64,000 nucleotides of DNA from an uncultured Eggerthellaceae bacterium (GCA_910589125.1 CAJURX010000003.1:37134-101133); one strand, 5' to 3'. Shown: positions 53,500-62,405, counted from the first letter of the stretch. Translations and numbers: made by a program. The notes: generated from the sequence alone by a model not told the origin.

Positions 53500-54453
53500 A
53501 TGGCATATCAGAAGGGAGCGGGCAAGAGCGTGGTCATCGCACTCGGTGGCAACGCTCTCGGCAATACCCCGCAAGAGCAGCTCCAGCTCGTGGAGAACAC
53601 GGCTACCCACATCATCGACATGGTGGCGGAGGGCATCAATGTGGTGGTGAGCCACGGCAACGGCCCGCAGGTCGGCATGATCTCCAATGCCTTCGCAGAG
53701 GCCAGCGCCCATGATAGCTCCATTCCTGAGATGCCATTTCCGGAGTGCGGCGCCATGAGCCAGGGCTACATCGGCTACCAGCTCTCGCAGGCGCTCTTGG
53801 GCGAGCTCAAGCAGCGCTCCATCCTCCGCTCCACCGCATGCGTCATCACGCAGACCGTGGTGTATCCGGAAGATCCAGCGTTCCAGCATCCCACCAAGCC
53901 GGTGGGACCGTTCCTCACCGAGGAAGAGGCGAAGGAGCGTGCAGCTGAGACCGGCATGACCTATGCCGAGGACTCTGGGCGCGGATGGCGCATGATGGTC
54001 GCGAGCCCCAAGCCGCAGCGCATCGTGGAGCTTGACGCCATCAAGGACCTGATGGACGACGGCTACATCGTGATCGCTGCTGGTGGCGGTGGCGTCCCGG
54101 TCATCGAGCGCGACGATTCCTATCACGGGATCCCCGCGGTCATCGACAAGGATCGCACCTCTGCGAAGCTGGCGGCCGACTTCAAGGCTGACATGCTGGT
54201 CATCCTGACCGCAGTGGAGAAGGTGGCCATCAACTTCAACACGCCCGAGCAGCGCGACCTTGATTCGATGACCATCTCCGAGGCACGCAAGTACATCGAA
54301 GAGGGCCAGTTCGCACCGGGGTCCATGCTGCCGAAGGTGCAGGCATGCATCGAGTACCTGACGGCGTATCCGCAAGGCAAGGCGCTCATCACCTCCCTCG
54401 AGCACGCCGCTGAGGGGCTCGAGGGCAAGACGGGCACCATCATCACCGCTTGA
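53500..54453 (+). CDS. arcC: Carbamate kinase
   Basis: Transfers phosphate from carbamoyl phosphate to ADP, giving the ATP of the pathway. A 317-aa protein with VIALGGNALG, VVSHGNGPQVGM, CGAMSQGYIGYQL and VIAAGGGGVPVI. It follows arcB after 15 bp and is separated from the transporter gene by a hairpin. Confidence 0.96.
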   Translation: MAYQKGAGKSVVIALGGNALGNTPQEQLQLVENTATHIIDMVAEGINVVVSHGNGPQVGMISNAFAEASAHDSSIPEMPFPECGAMSQGYIGYQLSQALLGELKQRSILRSTACVITQTVVYPEDPAFQHPTKPVGPFLTEEEAKERAAETGMTYAEDSGRGWRMMVASPKPQRIVELDAIKDLMDDGYIVIAAGGGGVPVIERDDSYHGIPAVIDKDRTSAKLAADFKADMLVILTAVEKVAINFNTPEQRDLDSMTISEARKYIEEGQFAPGSMLPKVQACIEYLTAYPQGKALITSLEHAAEGLEGKTGTIITA

Positions 54454-54470
54454 TAAGAAGAAGCTACGAG

Positions 54471-54504
54471 ACCGGCCCTGCCTCATTCCCTTTTCAGGGC
54501 CGGT
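54471..54504 (+). other. Intercistronic hairpin between arcC and the transporter gene
   Basis: A perfect 10-bp stem ACCGGCCCTG / CAGGGCCGGT with a 14-nt loop containing TTCCCTTTT. No T-tract follows the stem, so it is more likely an RNA-processing or stability element (or partial attenuator) than a full terminator. Confidence 0.6.
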
Positions 54505-54525
54505 GCAAACTAAGGAGGGAAGACC

Positions 54526-56142
54526 ATGGCTGCTGAGAACACCGCTCCGAAGAAGGAGCGCAAGAAGCGCAGCATATCCGCATTCGCTATCTTGCTCATC
54601 ATGCTTGTGGCACTGGCGATCATCACCATGATCATGAGTGCGGCAGGCGTGGAAGGCATCACCGGCGCAACCCTTGCGAACATCGTGAATGCACCGGTCG
54701 ATGGCTTCAAGGAAGCTATAGACATCTGCATCTTCGTGCTCATCCTGGGTGGCTTCTTGGCCATCATCACGGAGACGGGCGCGCTGGATGCGGGCATCGC
54801 GGCCCTCGTGCACAAGCTCAAGGGCAACGAGCTCATCTTGATCCCGATCCTCATGACCATCTTCTCCATCGGCGGCACCACCTATGGCATGCTGGAGGAG
54901 ACGGTCCCGTTCTATCTGCTGTTGGCGGCCACCATGGTCGCAGCTGGCTTCGATAGCATCGTCGGCTGCGCGGTCGTCCTCTTGGGCGCTGGCTGCGGCG
55001 TTCTGGGCTCTACGGTGAACCCCTTCGCCGTGGGCGCTGCCATCGACTCGCTGTCTGGCACGGGCTTCGAGATCAACCAGGGCATCATCTTGGCGCTGGG
55101 CGCCATCCTCTGGATCACCTCGCTGGTCATCTCCATCATCTTCGTCATGCGCTATGCGAAGAAGGTGAAGGCTGACAAGGGTTCCACTATCCTATCGCTG
55201 CAAGAGCAGAATGACATGATGAATGAGTGGGACATGAAGGAGTCCGAGGGCGAGGCTGCGACCGATGACGCTGAGAACGTGAAGCACATGACCGTTCGCC
55301 AGAAGTGGGCGCTCATCGTGTTCGGCCTCACGTTCGTGGTCATGATCATCAGCTTCATCCCGTGGTCCCAGCTCGGCGTGGATGCATTCGAGGTGGGTGC
55401 CACTTCCGAGGAGATCACCGCCACTGTGGGGGCAGAGGACATCACCGCTGTCTATGACGATGCCACGGGCACGAGCCTGGCGCTCCCCGAGGGCACCGAG
55501 GGCGTTGACACCGCTGTCGAAGAGGTCACCCCAGCTTGGTCTGCATGGCTGACCGGCACCCCTCTGGGCACCTGGTACTTCGGCGAGGCATCAGCATGGT
55601 TCCTGATCATGTCCTTCATCATCGGCCTGATCGGTGGCATCTCGCAGGATAGGTTCGTGAAGGCGTTCATCAACGGCGCTGGCGAGATGATGTCCGTCGT
55701 GCTCATCATCGCCCTTGCCCGCTCCATCACCGTCCTCATGGGCGAGACGGGACTGGACGAGTGGATCTTGAACACTGCGGCATCCGGCCTGCAGGGCATG
55801 TCCGCCATCATCTTCGCCCCGCTGTCCTACCTGCTGTTCATCCTGCTGTCGTTCCTCATCCCGTCGAGCTCCGGCATGGCGACGGTGGCAGTGCCCATCA
55901 TGGGCGGCTTGGCTCACGGCCTCAACTTCTCCGTCGAGACCATGATCATGATCTTCGTTGCAGGCAACGGCCTCGTGAATCTCTTCACCCCGACCTGCGG
56001 CGCCATCATGGGCGGCTTGGCACTGGCGAAGGTGGAGTACTCCACATGGCTCAAGTTCGTGATGAAGCTCGTCATCATCCTCGGTGTGGTCAGCATGGTC
56101 ATCCTCACGATAGCCATGATGGTCATCCCCATGACGGCTTGA
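54526..56142 (+). CDS. YfcC-family transporter, probable arginine/ornithine exchanger
   Basis: A 538-aa integral membrane protein with a dozen or so spans; FSIGGTTYGMLEETVPFY, GAGCGVLGSTVNPFAVG and FLIPSSSGMATVAVPIMGG are family features. Residues ~220-345 form a hydrophilic insert including an acidic section (TVGAEDITAVYDDATG), possibly extracellular. Its position in the arc operon suggests that it brings in arginine in exchange for ornithine, the role ArcD fills elsewhere; other YfcC proteins have various proposed substrates. Confidence 0.87.
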   Translation: MAAENTAPKKERKKRSISAFAILLIMLVALAIITMIMSAAGVEGITGATLANIVNAPVDGFKEAIDICIFVLILGGFLAIITETGALDAGIAALVHKLKGNELILIPILMTIFSIGGTTYGMLEETVPFYLLLAATMVAAGFDSIVGCAVVLLGAGCGVLGSTVNPFAVGAAIDSLSGTGFEINQGIILALGAILWITSLVISIIFVMRYAKKVKADKGSTILSLQEQNDMMNEWDMKESEGEAATDDAENVKHMTVRQKWALIVFGLTFVVMIISFIPWSQLGVDAFEVGATSEEITATVGAEDITAVYDDATGTSLALPEGTEGVDTAVEEVTPAWSAWLTGTPLGTWYFGEASAWFLIMSFIIGLIGGISQDRFVKAFINGAGEMMSVVLIIALARSITVLMGETGLDEWILNTAASGLQGMSAIIFAPLSYLLFILLSFLIPSSSGMATVAVPIMGGLAHGLNFSVETMIMIFVAGNGLVNLFTPTCGAIMGGLALAKVEYSTWLKFVMKLVIILGVVSMVILTIAMMVIPMTA

Positions 56143-56166
56143 TGCGCACGAGCATGTGCATTCTGG

Positions 56167-56195
56167 GAGGGTCCCTGTGAAGGGGCCCTCTTTTT
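56167..56195 (+). terminator. Intrinsic terminator of the arc operon
   Basis: A 9-bp stem GAGGGTCCC / GGGGCCCTC (one GU pair), 6-nt loop, then TTTTT at 56191-56195. Confidence 0.9.
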
Positions 56196-56210
56196 GTATA
56201 GACTGGCGGC

Positions 56211-57506
56211 ATGGATCGAATGGAGACAGCCGATGCGCTCCTCGTGCCCTGGAGCGGGCGTGCCATCATGCTGCTCGATCTGGATGCGTTCTTCGCCTCT
56301 GTCGAGCAGCTGGATCATCCTGAATGGCGTGGCAAGCCGGTGATCGTGGGTGGGGATGCGGACAGGCATGGTGTGGTGGCCACGTGCTCGTATGAGGCGC
56401 GCACCTATGGCGTGCGCTCGGCGATGCCGGCGTTCACGGCACGCAGGCTCTGCCCAGATGCCATCTGGGTGGCGGGCAGGCATGATCGCTATCGCGAGCT
56501 CTCTCGTCAGGTCATGGGGCTGATCGGCGATGAGACGCCGTATGTGGAGCAGGTGTCCATCGATGAGGCCTTCGCCGATATCACGCCTTCGCGGGTGAAT
56601 ACGGAGCACCCCGCCGTCGTCGCGCGCCGCATCCAACGGCGCGTGCGCGAGGAGGTGGGCATCACGTGCTCCATAGGGCTTGGCAGCACGAAGTCGGTGG
56701 CGAAGGTGGCGAGCGACATGGACAAGCCCCATGGCCTCACGGTGGTCTTGCCAGGCAGCGAGGCGCAGTTCCTGGGACCGCTTCCCATCAAGGTGCTGAG
56801 CGGCGTGGGGAAGGCGGCGCATCAGAGGCTGACCGCGGCGGGCGTGCGCACGCTGGCAGACCTTGCTTGTGCTGATGAGCGGCTCATGGCATCTGTGTTC
56901 GGCAGCCGCGCTGAGATGATGCGCGCTCGTGCGATGGGGGCAGATGGGTCTGCCATCGCGACCGAGCGCGAGGTGAAGTCCGTATCCCATGAGACCACGT
57001 TCGCGGATGTGCTCGATGCGCGCGACGACATCATGGCGGCGCTCTCCACGCTCTTGGGCAAGGTGGCGCGCCGTTTGCGCAAGAAGGGGTTCCGTGCCCA
57101 TACGCTTGCCGTGAAGGTGAGGATGGAGGACCGTAGCGTGCGCTCTGCGCAGATGACGGTCACTCCCTCGAGCGATGATGAGCTTGCGCTCGCAGCGCAT
57201 CTGGGGCCGCTCCTGGACAAGGTGTGGCGTCCTCATGAGCGTGTGCGATTGCTCGGGGTGCGGGCGAGCGGCCTTGAGCAGGAGCCTGAGCGCAACGTCC
57301 AGGAAGCCTTGTTCGACCTGCCCGAGGATGGCGCGAGCGAGGCTGCTGCTCCGCTCATAGACGATCCAGACAAGCGCCGCGGCCTCATCACGGCCACCGA
57401 CGCCCTCAAGGACCGCTTCGGCGAAGAGGCGGTGTTCTTCGGTGCTGCCTTGCGCAACAAGGACAACACCACAGGATCGGTGACGCAGCATCCGGCGGAC
57501 GGATGA
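56211..57506 (+). CDS. dinB: DNA polymerase IV (Y-family)
   Basis: Error-prone lesion-bypass polymerase. A 431-aa protein with MLLDLDAFFASVEQLDHP (catalytic Asp), SYEARTYGVRSAMPAF and VSIDEAFADITP, then the helix-hairpin-helix and little-finger regions. TATAGA at 56197-56202 sits only ~9 bp upstream of the ATG and no ribosome-binding site is visible, so the message may be leaderless or start at a slightly later ATG (56220). It directly follows the arc terminator. Confidence 0.93.
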   Translation: MDRMETADALLVPWSGRAIMLLDLDAFFASVEQLDHPEWRGKPVIVGGDADRHGVVATCSYEARTYGVRSAMPAFTARRLCPDAIWVAGRHDRYRELSRQVMGLIGDETPYVEQVSIDEAFADITPSRVNTEHPAVVARRIQRRVREEVGITCSIGLGSTKSVAKVASDMDKPHGLTVVLPGSEAQFLGPLPIKVLSGVGKAAHQRLTAAGVRTLADLACADERLMASVFGSRAEMMRARAMGADGSAIATEREVKSVSHETTFADVLDARDDIMAALSTLLGKVARRLRKKGFRAHTLAVKVRMEDRSVRSAQMTVTPSSDDELALAAHLGPLLDKVWRPHERVRLLGVRASGLEQEPERNVQEALFDLPEDGASEAAAPLIDDPDKRRGLITATDALKDRFGEEAVFFGAALRNKDNTTGSVTQHPADG

Positions 57507-57573
57507 TGGTGCGCATCTTGCGTAATCTTCTCCACGATCGCACGGCCATGCTGCTCTTTCGCGCCTGGTTGAG

Positions 57574-57579
57574 TACAAT
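57574..57579 (+). promoter_or_regulatory. Candidate -10 element (TACAAT) for the L,D-transpeptidase
   Basis: TACAAT lies 36 bp before the start at 57616, in the 109-bp gap after dinB. No clear -35. Confidence 0.35.
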
Positions 57580-57615
57580 AGCCCGCGCCAGAGAAACGCA
57601 ACAAGAGGGCAGCTG

Positions 57616-59400
57616 ATGGCACGACACGCAAAAGGGAAGCACGCCGCCAAGAAGGCCACGGTCAAGAAGTGGTCTCGTCGGACGGAGAGCAGCGACAGGA
57701 CGGAAGAGGCACCTGGTGGGGAGCCTCAGGGCGTCGGCGCATCTGCGCCCGTCGCAGACGTGGATGCGAACGAGCCGTCCGTGCAGCCCACGTCGACTGA
57801 CGATCGCTCATCCCACGCGCCGAAGGGCGCTTCGAGCGCTGCGGGCCCGAAGCATGGGAGGCATGCCTCCAGTGGCGATGAGGCGCCTCTTCCCGAGAGC
57901 GGCTCTGCAGCTGATCGCGCGCACGATGCTGACGCGCATGTGGGAGGTGCCGCCAAGGAGCCTGGATCGGGCAAGAAGGCGCACCGCACCTCCATCGGAA
58001 AGCGCTTGGGGATCGCAGCCGCCATCATCGTGGGCGTGCTGGGCATCGCCTATGTGGGAGGCGCTGCCCTCTTCTATACGCACTTCTTCCCGAACACCTA
58101 TATCTCGACGGTGGATATCTCGCTGGATTCTCCTGAGCAGGCAGCATCTGAATTGGATGAGACCGTTGGCAGCTTCAGCTTCAAGGTGAAGGGCCAGGGC
58201 ATGAACCTGACGGTGACGAGCGGTCAAGCAGGGATCGACCTCGATTCCACCTCTGTCGCCACGGCTGTCTTGGAGGAGCAGATGCCCTGGGCATGGCCTG
58301 CGCACCTGTTCGCCGAGCATGATGTGACCGAGGCGGTGGCGGATGCCATGAGCGCGAGCGCGCTCTCCAGCGTCATCGAGAAGGCGGTCGAGGAAGTGAA
58401 CGCGCAAGCGGACGCGCCCGTGGATGCATCCGTGATCTTCAAGGATGACGTCGGCAAGTTCTACATCGCGCCTGAGGTGGAGGGGACGATGCTCGACCCT
58501 ACCAAGGTCGTCGACAAGTGCATGGAGGCTGTCATCACCTTGCAGAAGGAGGTCGTGCTCCGCAAGGATGAGCGGCTCGACCCGAACATCTTCGAGGATG
58601 ACCAGCGCCTCGTGGATGCGTGCGTGAAGGCGAACCAGCTCGCTCGCGCGGACATCACGTTCACGCTGGATGGCAACCCTGCGGCGAACGTCAACGCCAC
58701 CACCATCGGTGCCTGGGTCACGGTCACGCCCGAGTTCGAGGTGCTCTTCAACAACGATGAGCTTGCCATGTGGGCTGAGACGGTAGGGGAGCAGTTCGAC
58801 ACTGTGGGGTCCGAGCGCACCTATACGCGTCCAGACGGGAAGGTCGTCACCGTCAAGGGCGGCCCGTATGGATGGAAGGTTGACGGGGAGGCGCTCGAGG
58901 CTGCGGCCATCGAAGCCGTGCAGAACGGCACCATCGGCAACGTGGAGATCCCGGTATTGCAGAGCGGGCGCGGGTTCACGGCGCTGGGCTCTCAGGATTG
59001 GGGTGCGCGGTATGTGGATGTGGACCTCTCGGAGCAGTATGCGCGCTTCTATGATGATGCGGGCACGCTGATCTGGGAGAGCGATATCGTCTCGGGAGCG
59101 CGGGGCGTCCATGATTCTCCCACGGGCGTGTATACGCTGAACAACAAGCAGAGCCCGACGGTGCTCATCGGGGAGATGACCAGTGACGGCACGCCTGAAT
59201 ATGAGAGCAAGGTGACCTACTGGATGCCGTTCAAGGGCAATTCGGTCGGGTTGCATGATGCGTCGTGGCAGTCCGCATTCGGCGGCCAGCGCTATGCGAG
59301 CGGATTCGGGTCGCATGGGTGCATCAACCTGCCCATCGGGGCAGCGGGCGAGCTGTACGGGATGATCGAGCCAGGAGATGTGGTCGTTGTCCATTACTGA
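57616..59400 (+). CDS. L,D-transpeptidase (YkuD) with PG_binding_4-like domains
   Basis: A 594-aa cell-wall crosslinking enzyme making 3-3 peptide bridges. Layout: disordered basic/Ser/Ala-rich cytoplasmic segment (~1-125), one membrane span (~130-155), extracellular repeat-like region (~160-455, VanW/PG-binding type), and the YkuD domain with HDASWQ and SHGCINLP (catalytic Cys569). GAGGG seven bases upstream supports the ATG. Its stop codon overlaps the first possible starts of murI, linking two wall functions. Confidence 0.9.
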   Translation: MARHAKGKHAAKKATVKKWSRRTESSDRTEEAPGGEPQGVGASAPVADVDANEPSVQPTSTDDRSSHAPKGASSAAGPKHGRHASSGDEAPLPESGSAADRAHDADAHVGGAAKEPGSGKKAHRTSIGKRLGIAAAIIVGVLGIAYVGGAALFYTHFFPNTYISTVDISLDSPEQAASELDETVGSFSFKVKGQGMNLTVTSGQAGIDLDSTSVATAVLEEQMPWAWPAHLFAEHDVTEAVADAMSASALSSVIEKAVEEVNAQADAPVDASVIFKDDVGKFYIAPEVEGTMLDPTKVVDKCMEAVITLQKEVVLRKDERLDPNIFEDDQRLVDACVKANQLARADITFTLDGNPAANVNATTIGAWVTVTPEFEVLFNNDELAMWAETVGEQFDTVGSERTYTRPDGKVVTVKGGPYGWKVDGEALEAAAIEAVQNGTIGNVEIPVLQSGRGFTALGSQDWGARYVDVDLSEQYARFYDDAGTLIWESDIVSGARGVHDSPTGVYTLNNKQSPTVLIGEMTSDGTPEYESKVTYWMPFKGNSVGLHDASWQSAFGGQRYASGFGSHGCINLPIGAAGELYGMIEPGDVVVVHY

Positions 59401-60286
59401 TCCCGTGCGCGATGCTGCCCACATGGCGGCATCAGCGCTGCCATCATCAGCTCCCATCGGCGTGTTCGATTCCGGTCTTGGGGGGTTCACGGTCCTTGAC
59501 GCGCTCGTGCGCTCCTTGCCTCACGAGCGCTTCATCTTCCTCGGGGATTCAGCGCGCTGTCCCTATGGTCCCCGGGAGGCTGACGAGGTGCGCAGCTTCG
59601 TGCTGGAGATATGCCGCTTCCTCGCAGGCTTCGGATGCAAGATGATCGTGATCGCATGCAACACGGCCACGGCGGCTGGCTTGTCCGCGGCGCAGCGCGC
59701 ATTCGACATCCCGGTCGTGGGCGTGGTCGTGCCTGGAGCGCGTGCGGCTGTCCAGATGACGCGCACCCGTCGCGTCGGCGTGATCGCCACAGCGGGGACG
59801 GTGCGGCAGGGGGCTTACGAGGATGCCATCGCGCATCTGGATGCAGGCATCCATGTCACGCAGAAGGCCACGCCTGATCTCGTGCGCATCGCGGAGAGCC
59901 GCTTTTCCGGCGTGGCGTTCGATGAGGCGTCTGAGCGCGAGTATGCGCGCATCGCACGCGAGTATCTCGAGCCGCTCAAGGAGCAGGATATCGATACGCT
60001 CGTCTTGGGATGCACGCATTATCCGCTCATCTGCGACCTGGTATCCGATGTGATGGGTCCAGGTGTTGCGCTCGTCTCATCTGCGGAGGAGACGGCGCGC
60101 GAGGTACGCTCCATCTTGAAGCGACGCGGCGACCTTGCGCAGGAGAGCGCTGGCGCGCGCGTTCAGGTGATGGTGACAGGTGATGATGTCGAGAAGTTCC
60201 GTCTGACGGCGCAGGGCGTCCTCGGCATGGACGTGCCGGTCGAGCGCGTGGACCTTGGGTCGCGCGGGGGAGAGGAGATGCGATGA
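59387..60286 (+). CDS. murI: Glutamate racemase
   Basis: Produces D-glutamate for peptidoglycan. IGVFDSGLGGFTVLDAL, VIACNTATAAG (catalytic Cys) and LGCTHYPL (second catalytic Cys) are clear. Start choice: AGGAG at 59372-59376 fits the TTG at 59387; an ATG at 59378 is too close to it and an ATG at 59423 lacks a site. Any of the first two overlaps the transpeptidase gene. ATGA overlap joins it to the next gene. Confidence 0.94.
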   Translation: MSITDPVRDAAHMAASALPSSAPIGVFDSGLGGFTVLDALVRSLPHERFIFLGDSARCPYGPREADEVRSFVLEICRFLAGFGCKMIVIACNTATAAGLSAAQRAFDIPVVGVVVPGARAAVQMTRTRRVGVIATAGTVRQGAYEDAIAHLDAGIHVTQKATPDLVRIAESRFSGVAFDEASEREYARIAREYLEPLKEQDIDTLVLGCTHYPLICDLVSDVMGPGVALVSSAEETAREVRSILKRRGDLAQESAGARVQVMVTGDDVEKFRLTAQGVLGMDVPVERVDLGSRGGEEMR

Positions 60287-60876
60287 GGGTCTTGCTGGCC
60301 ACCAACAATGCGCATAAGGCTGATGAGATACGCAATGCGCTCGATATGCCCGGGTGGGAGTTCGTGACCTTGGGCGAGGCGGGCGTCGCATCGGATCCGG
60401 TGGAGGACGCCGATTCGTTCGAGGGCAATGCGCGCATCAAGGCGCTGGCTGCCGCGCAGGCAAGCGGGATGGCGTCACTCGCGGATGATTCGGGGCTCGT
60501 GGTGGACGCGCTGGATGGTGCTCCGGGCGTGTACTCCTCGCGCTATGCGGGGGAGGATGCAGATGATGCGGCGAACAACGAGAAGCTGCTGCGCGAGCTT
60601 GCGGATGTTGCGGACGAGGAGCGCACGGCGCGGTTCGTCTGCACGCTGGTGTTCGTGGATGAGCAGGGGCGCGAGACGGTGGCAGAAGGGTGCGTCGAGG
60701 GACGCATCGGGCATGTTGAGCGGGGGAGTGAGGGGTTCGGCTATGACCCGCTGTTCTTCCCTGACGAGCTCGCAGGGGCGATGACGTTCGCAGAGGTCCC
60801 GCAGTCAGAGAAGAGCGCGATATCGCACAGAGGCCGTGCGCTCATGCACCTGAAGGATGCGCTCTCCGCTCTGTGA
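60283..60876 (+). CDS. rdgB: Non-canonical purine NTP pyrophosphatase (RdgB/HAM1)
   Basis: Removes ITP, dITP and XTP from the nucleotide pool. A 197-aa protein with LLATNNAHKADEI, SLADDSGLVVDAL, YSSRYAG and GFGYDPLFFPDE, all family signatures. Translationally coupled to murI by ATGA, an arrangement common in bacteria (murI-rph-rdgB type clusters). Confidence 0.95.
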   Translation: MRVLLATNNAHKADEIRNALDMPGWEFVTLGEAGVASDPVEDADSFEGNARIKALAAAQASGMASLADDSGLVVDALDGAPGVYSSRYAGEDADDAANNEKLLRELADVADEERTARFVCTLVFVDEQGRETVAEGCVEGRIGHVERGSEGFGYDPLFFPDELAGAMTFAEVPQSEKSAISHRGRALMHLKDALSAL

Positions 60877-60882
60877 TAGAAT
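60874..60882 (+). promoter_or_regulatory. Extended -10 promoter for tRNA-Pro
   Basis: TGATAGAAT combines the TGn extension with TAGAAT, ending 12 bp before the mature tRNA 5' end. No -35 match. Confidence 0.55.
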
Positions 60883-60894
60883 ATGCGATCGCGT

Positions 60895-60971
60895 CGGGAC
60901 GTGGCGCAGTCTGGTAGCGCGCCTGCTTTGGGAGCAGGATGTCGCAGGTTCGAATCCTGTCGTCCCGACCA
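60895..60971 (+). tRNA. tRNA-Pro (anticodon TGG)
   Basis: Acceptor CGGGACG / CGTCCCG, anticodon stem CCTGC / GCAGG with loop TTTGGGA (anticodon TGG), T-loop TTCGAAT, encoded CCA. Reads CCA codons. It marks the left border of the AT-richer accessory stretch. Confidence 0.95.
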
Positions 60972-61032
60972 TTTCTCTAATATTCTCCTCGGTTCAGAGG
61001 TGTTGTTACGTAATGCATGATATGTAACTTCT

Positions 61033-61056
61033 ATGGACAAGACCGATTTTGTCCAT
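61033..61056. other. Inverted repeat downstream of tRNA-Pro
   Basis: ATGGACAA-8 nt-TTGTCCAT, perfect 8-bp arms, with a further TGTCCAT at 61060. It may be a terminator remnant for the tRNA or a protein-binding site; no gene is found in 60972-61186. Confidence 0.45.
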
Positions 61057-61156
61057 ATCTGTCCATTCTGCATCTGATCAGCTTCTCGTCTTGGTTCGCA
61101 ATGGGGATGCTTCTTTGAGGTCGCTTGCAATACCATTTTTGTCTTACAAGTAAGGT

Positions 61157-61188
61157 AGTGGGACATTATGTACGAATAGTGTCCCACT
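61157..61188. other. Inverted repeat at the end of the fic gene
   Basis: AGTGGGACA-14 nt-TGTCCCACT, 9-bp perfect arms, overlapping the fic stop; a third GTGGGACA follows at 61198-61205. Possibly the fic terminator or a regulator/recombination site. Confidence 0.5.
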
Positions 61189-62314
61189 AATTCGTTTGTG
61201 GGACATCTTTGGCTAGTTTGATTCCCTCTGTGATCTCTAGTAGCTTTGGGAAGACCAAGATGGCAGGCCTTTGTCCACTATGGGGAAGAAGCTCGCTTAC
61301 TATGTCTAGCTCCTTCATCTTCTTCAGTATCCTTTGTGTGGTCTTTTCGCCAACCCCAGATCCTGATATCAAGCTTCGAGAGGAGAAGATAGGGTTTCTG
61401 AATAATCGTGCAGCTACCTGGTCAACGCTCTTTGAGCCGGTAGCTTCTATGAGAGTCGATCGCACTTCCTCATGCAAGGCGAAGATCCTCTGCGCTTTTT
61501 CGTTGTTCTCCAGTGCTTGCGTGGCGATCGCCTCAAGAAAGAAGATGCACCAGTCGGTCCATGCGTCGTCTCTTGATACCGCCAGCAATCTATCCTGATA
61601 CTCATCGTTTCGATGCTCGAAGAACTCGCTTAGGTAGAAGCAGGGGTTGCTGATGATGCTGTCTGCGTACATCATCAATGGGACCACGATTCTACCGACA
61701 CGACCGTTCCCATCTTTAAAAGGGTGGATCGATTCGAATTCGGCGTGTGCTACCGCTACCTTGATGAGCGATGGATCGGAGTCGCTATTGGCGTATTCCT
61801 CCCATTTCGCCATCGCGTCATCGATCATTTCCGGAACGATCGGGACGTAGCGAGCTTCTTCTATGTTCGAATTGAATCCGATCCAATTCTGGTCCTCTCG
61901 ATACCGCCCGGGAGATTTGAACTGCCCTCTTACCCCTTGCAATAAGACTTCATGGATAGCCCTTAGCAGACGACCAGAAATAGGTACGTCTTTCAGCATC
62001 GATTCCCCCTCGCGAACTGCAGATTGGTAATTGACCACCTCTTGGATATCATTTCGCTTGGCTGGGTCCGATTCGGTTTTGCCTGCCTCGAAAACAAGCA
62101 CGTCTTCGACGGTGGCTTGAGTACCTTCTATCCGTGATGATGTGACCGCTTCTTGGATCATGAGCGGTGCAACGAGAAGATCGGGGTCCGGAATGATCCC
62201 CAGAAAGCTGTCGTATCTAGCTATGGCATCTGCTGCTTTTGCGAGAGGCTTGGCTAATCTCTCCCAATCGAGGGATCGAGGCGGAAAGCATTCGTAATGA
62301 TATGCAATAGGCAT
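61187..62314 (-). CDS. Fic-domain AMP-transferase-type protein
   Basis: A 375-aa Fic protein, which typically transfers AMP (or another nucleotide moiety) to target proteins. The active-site motif HPFKDGNGRVGR is at residues 197-208 with catalytic His197. The N-terminal helix carries SSRIEGT (59-65), the autoinhibitory (S/T)xxxEG motif of class II Fic proteins. The C-terminal ~90 residues look like a winged helix. AAGGG precedes the ATG. Base composition is visibly more AT-rich than the neighbouring core genes and the gene lies beside a tRNA, both signs of transfer. Targets are unknown. Confidence 0.9.
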   Translation of the reverse strand: MPIAYHYECFPPRSLDWERLAKPLAKAADAIARYDSFLGIIPDPDLLVAPLMIQEAVTSSRIEGTQATVEDVLVFEAGKTESDPAKRNDIQEVVNYQSAVREGESMLKDVPISGRLLRAIHEVLLQGVRGQFKSPGRYREDQNWIGFNSNIEEARYVPIVPEMIDDAMAKWEEYANSDSDPSLIKVAVAHAEFESIHPFKDGNGRVGRIVVPLMMYADSIISNPCFYLSEFFEHRNDEYQDRLLAVSRDDAWTDWCIFFLEAIATQALENNEKAQRIFALHEEVRSTLIEATGSKSVDQVAARLFRNPIFSSRSLISGSGVGEKTTQRILKKMKELDIVSELLPHSGQRPAILVFPKLLEITEGIKLAKDVPQTN

Positions 62315-62405
62315 AGCTCACCCTTCTATCTGAACCTTGCGAACGCAATGCCCGCTTTGCCATCTGAGCAGCTTCCATGCAGATCTCCAATAGAGCGATG
62401 AGATG

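Noticed and set aside
52732..54813. 693-aa minus-strand ORF opposite arcB and arcC
   Set aside because: Shadow frame across several certain genes, composition typical of antisense of GC-rich coding DNA.
55914..59490. Two minus-strand ORFs of 583 and 560 aa opposite dinB and the transpeptidase
   Set aside because: Shadows of genes with intact motifs; no start signals or domains.
60741..61187. Minus-strand ORF of 148 aa containing GRQDSNLRHPAPKAGALPD
   Set aside because: This is the well-known artefact of translating the antisense strand of a tRNA-Pro gene; the rest has no domain.
60895..61190. tRNA-Pro attachment-site duplication
   Set aside because: No second copy of the tRNA 3' end was found in the window, and no integrase gene is present.
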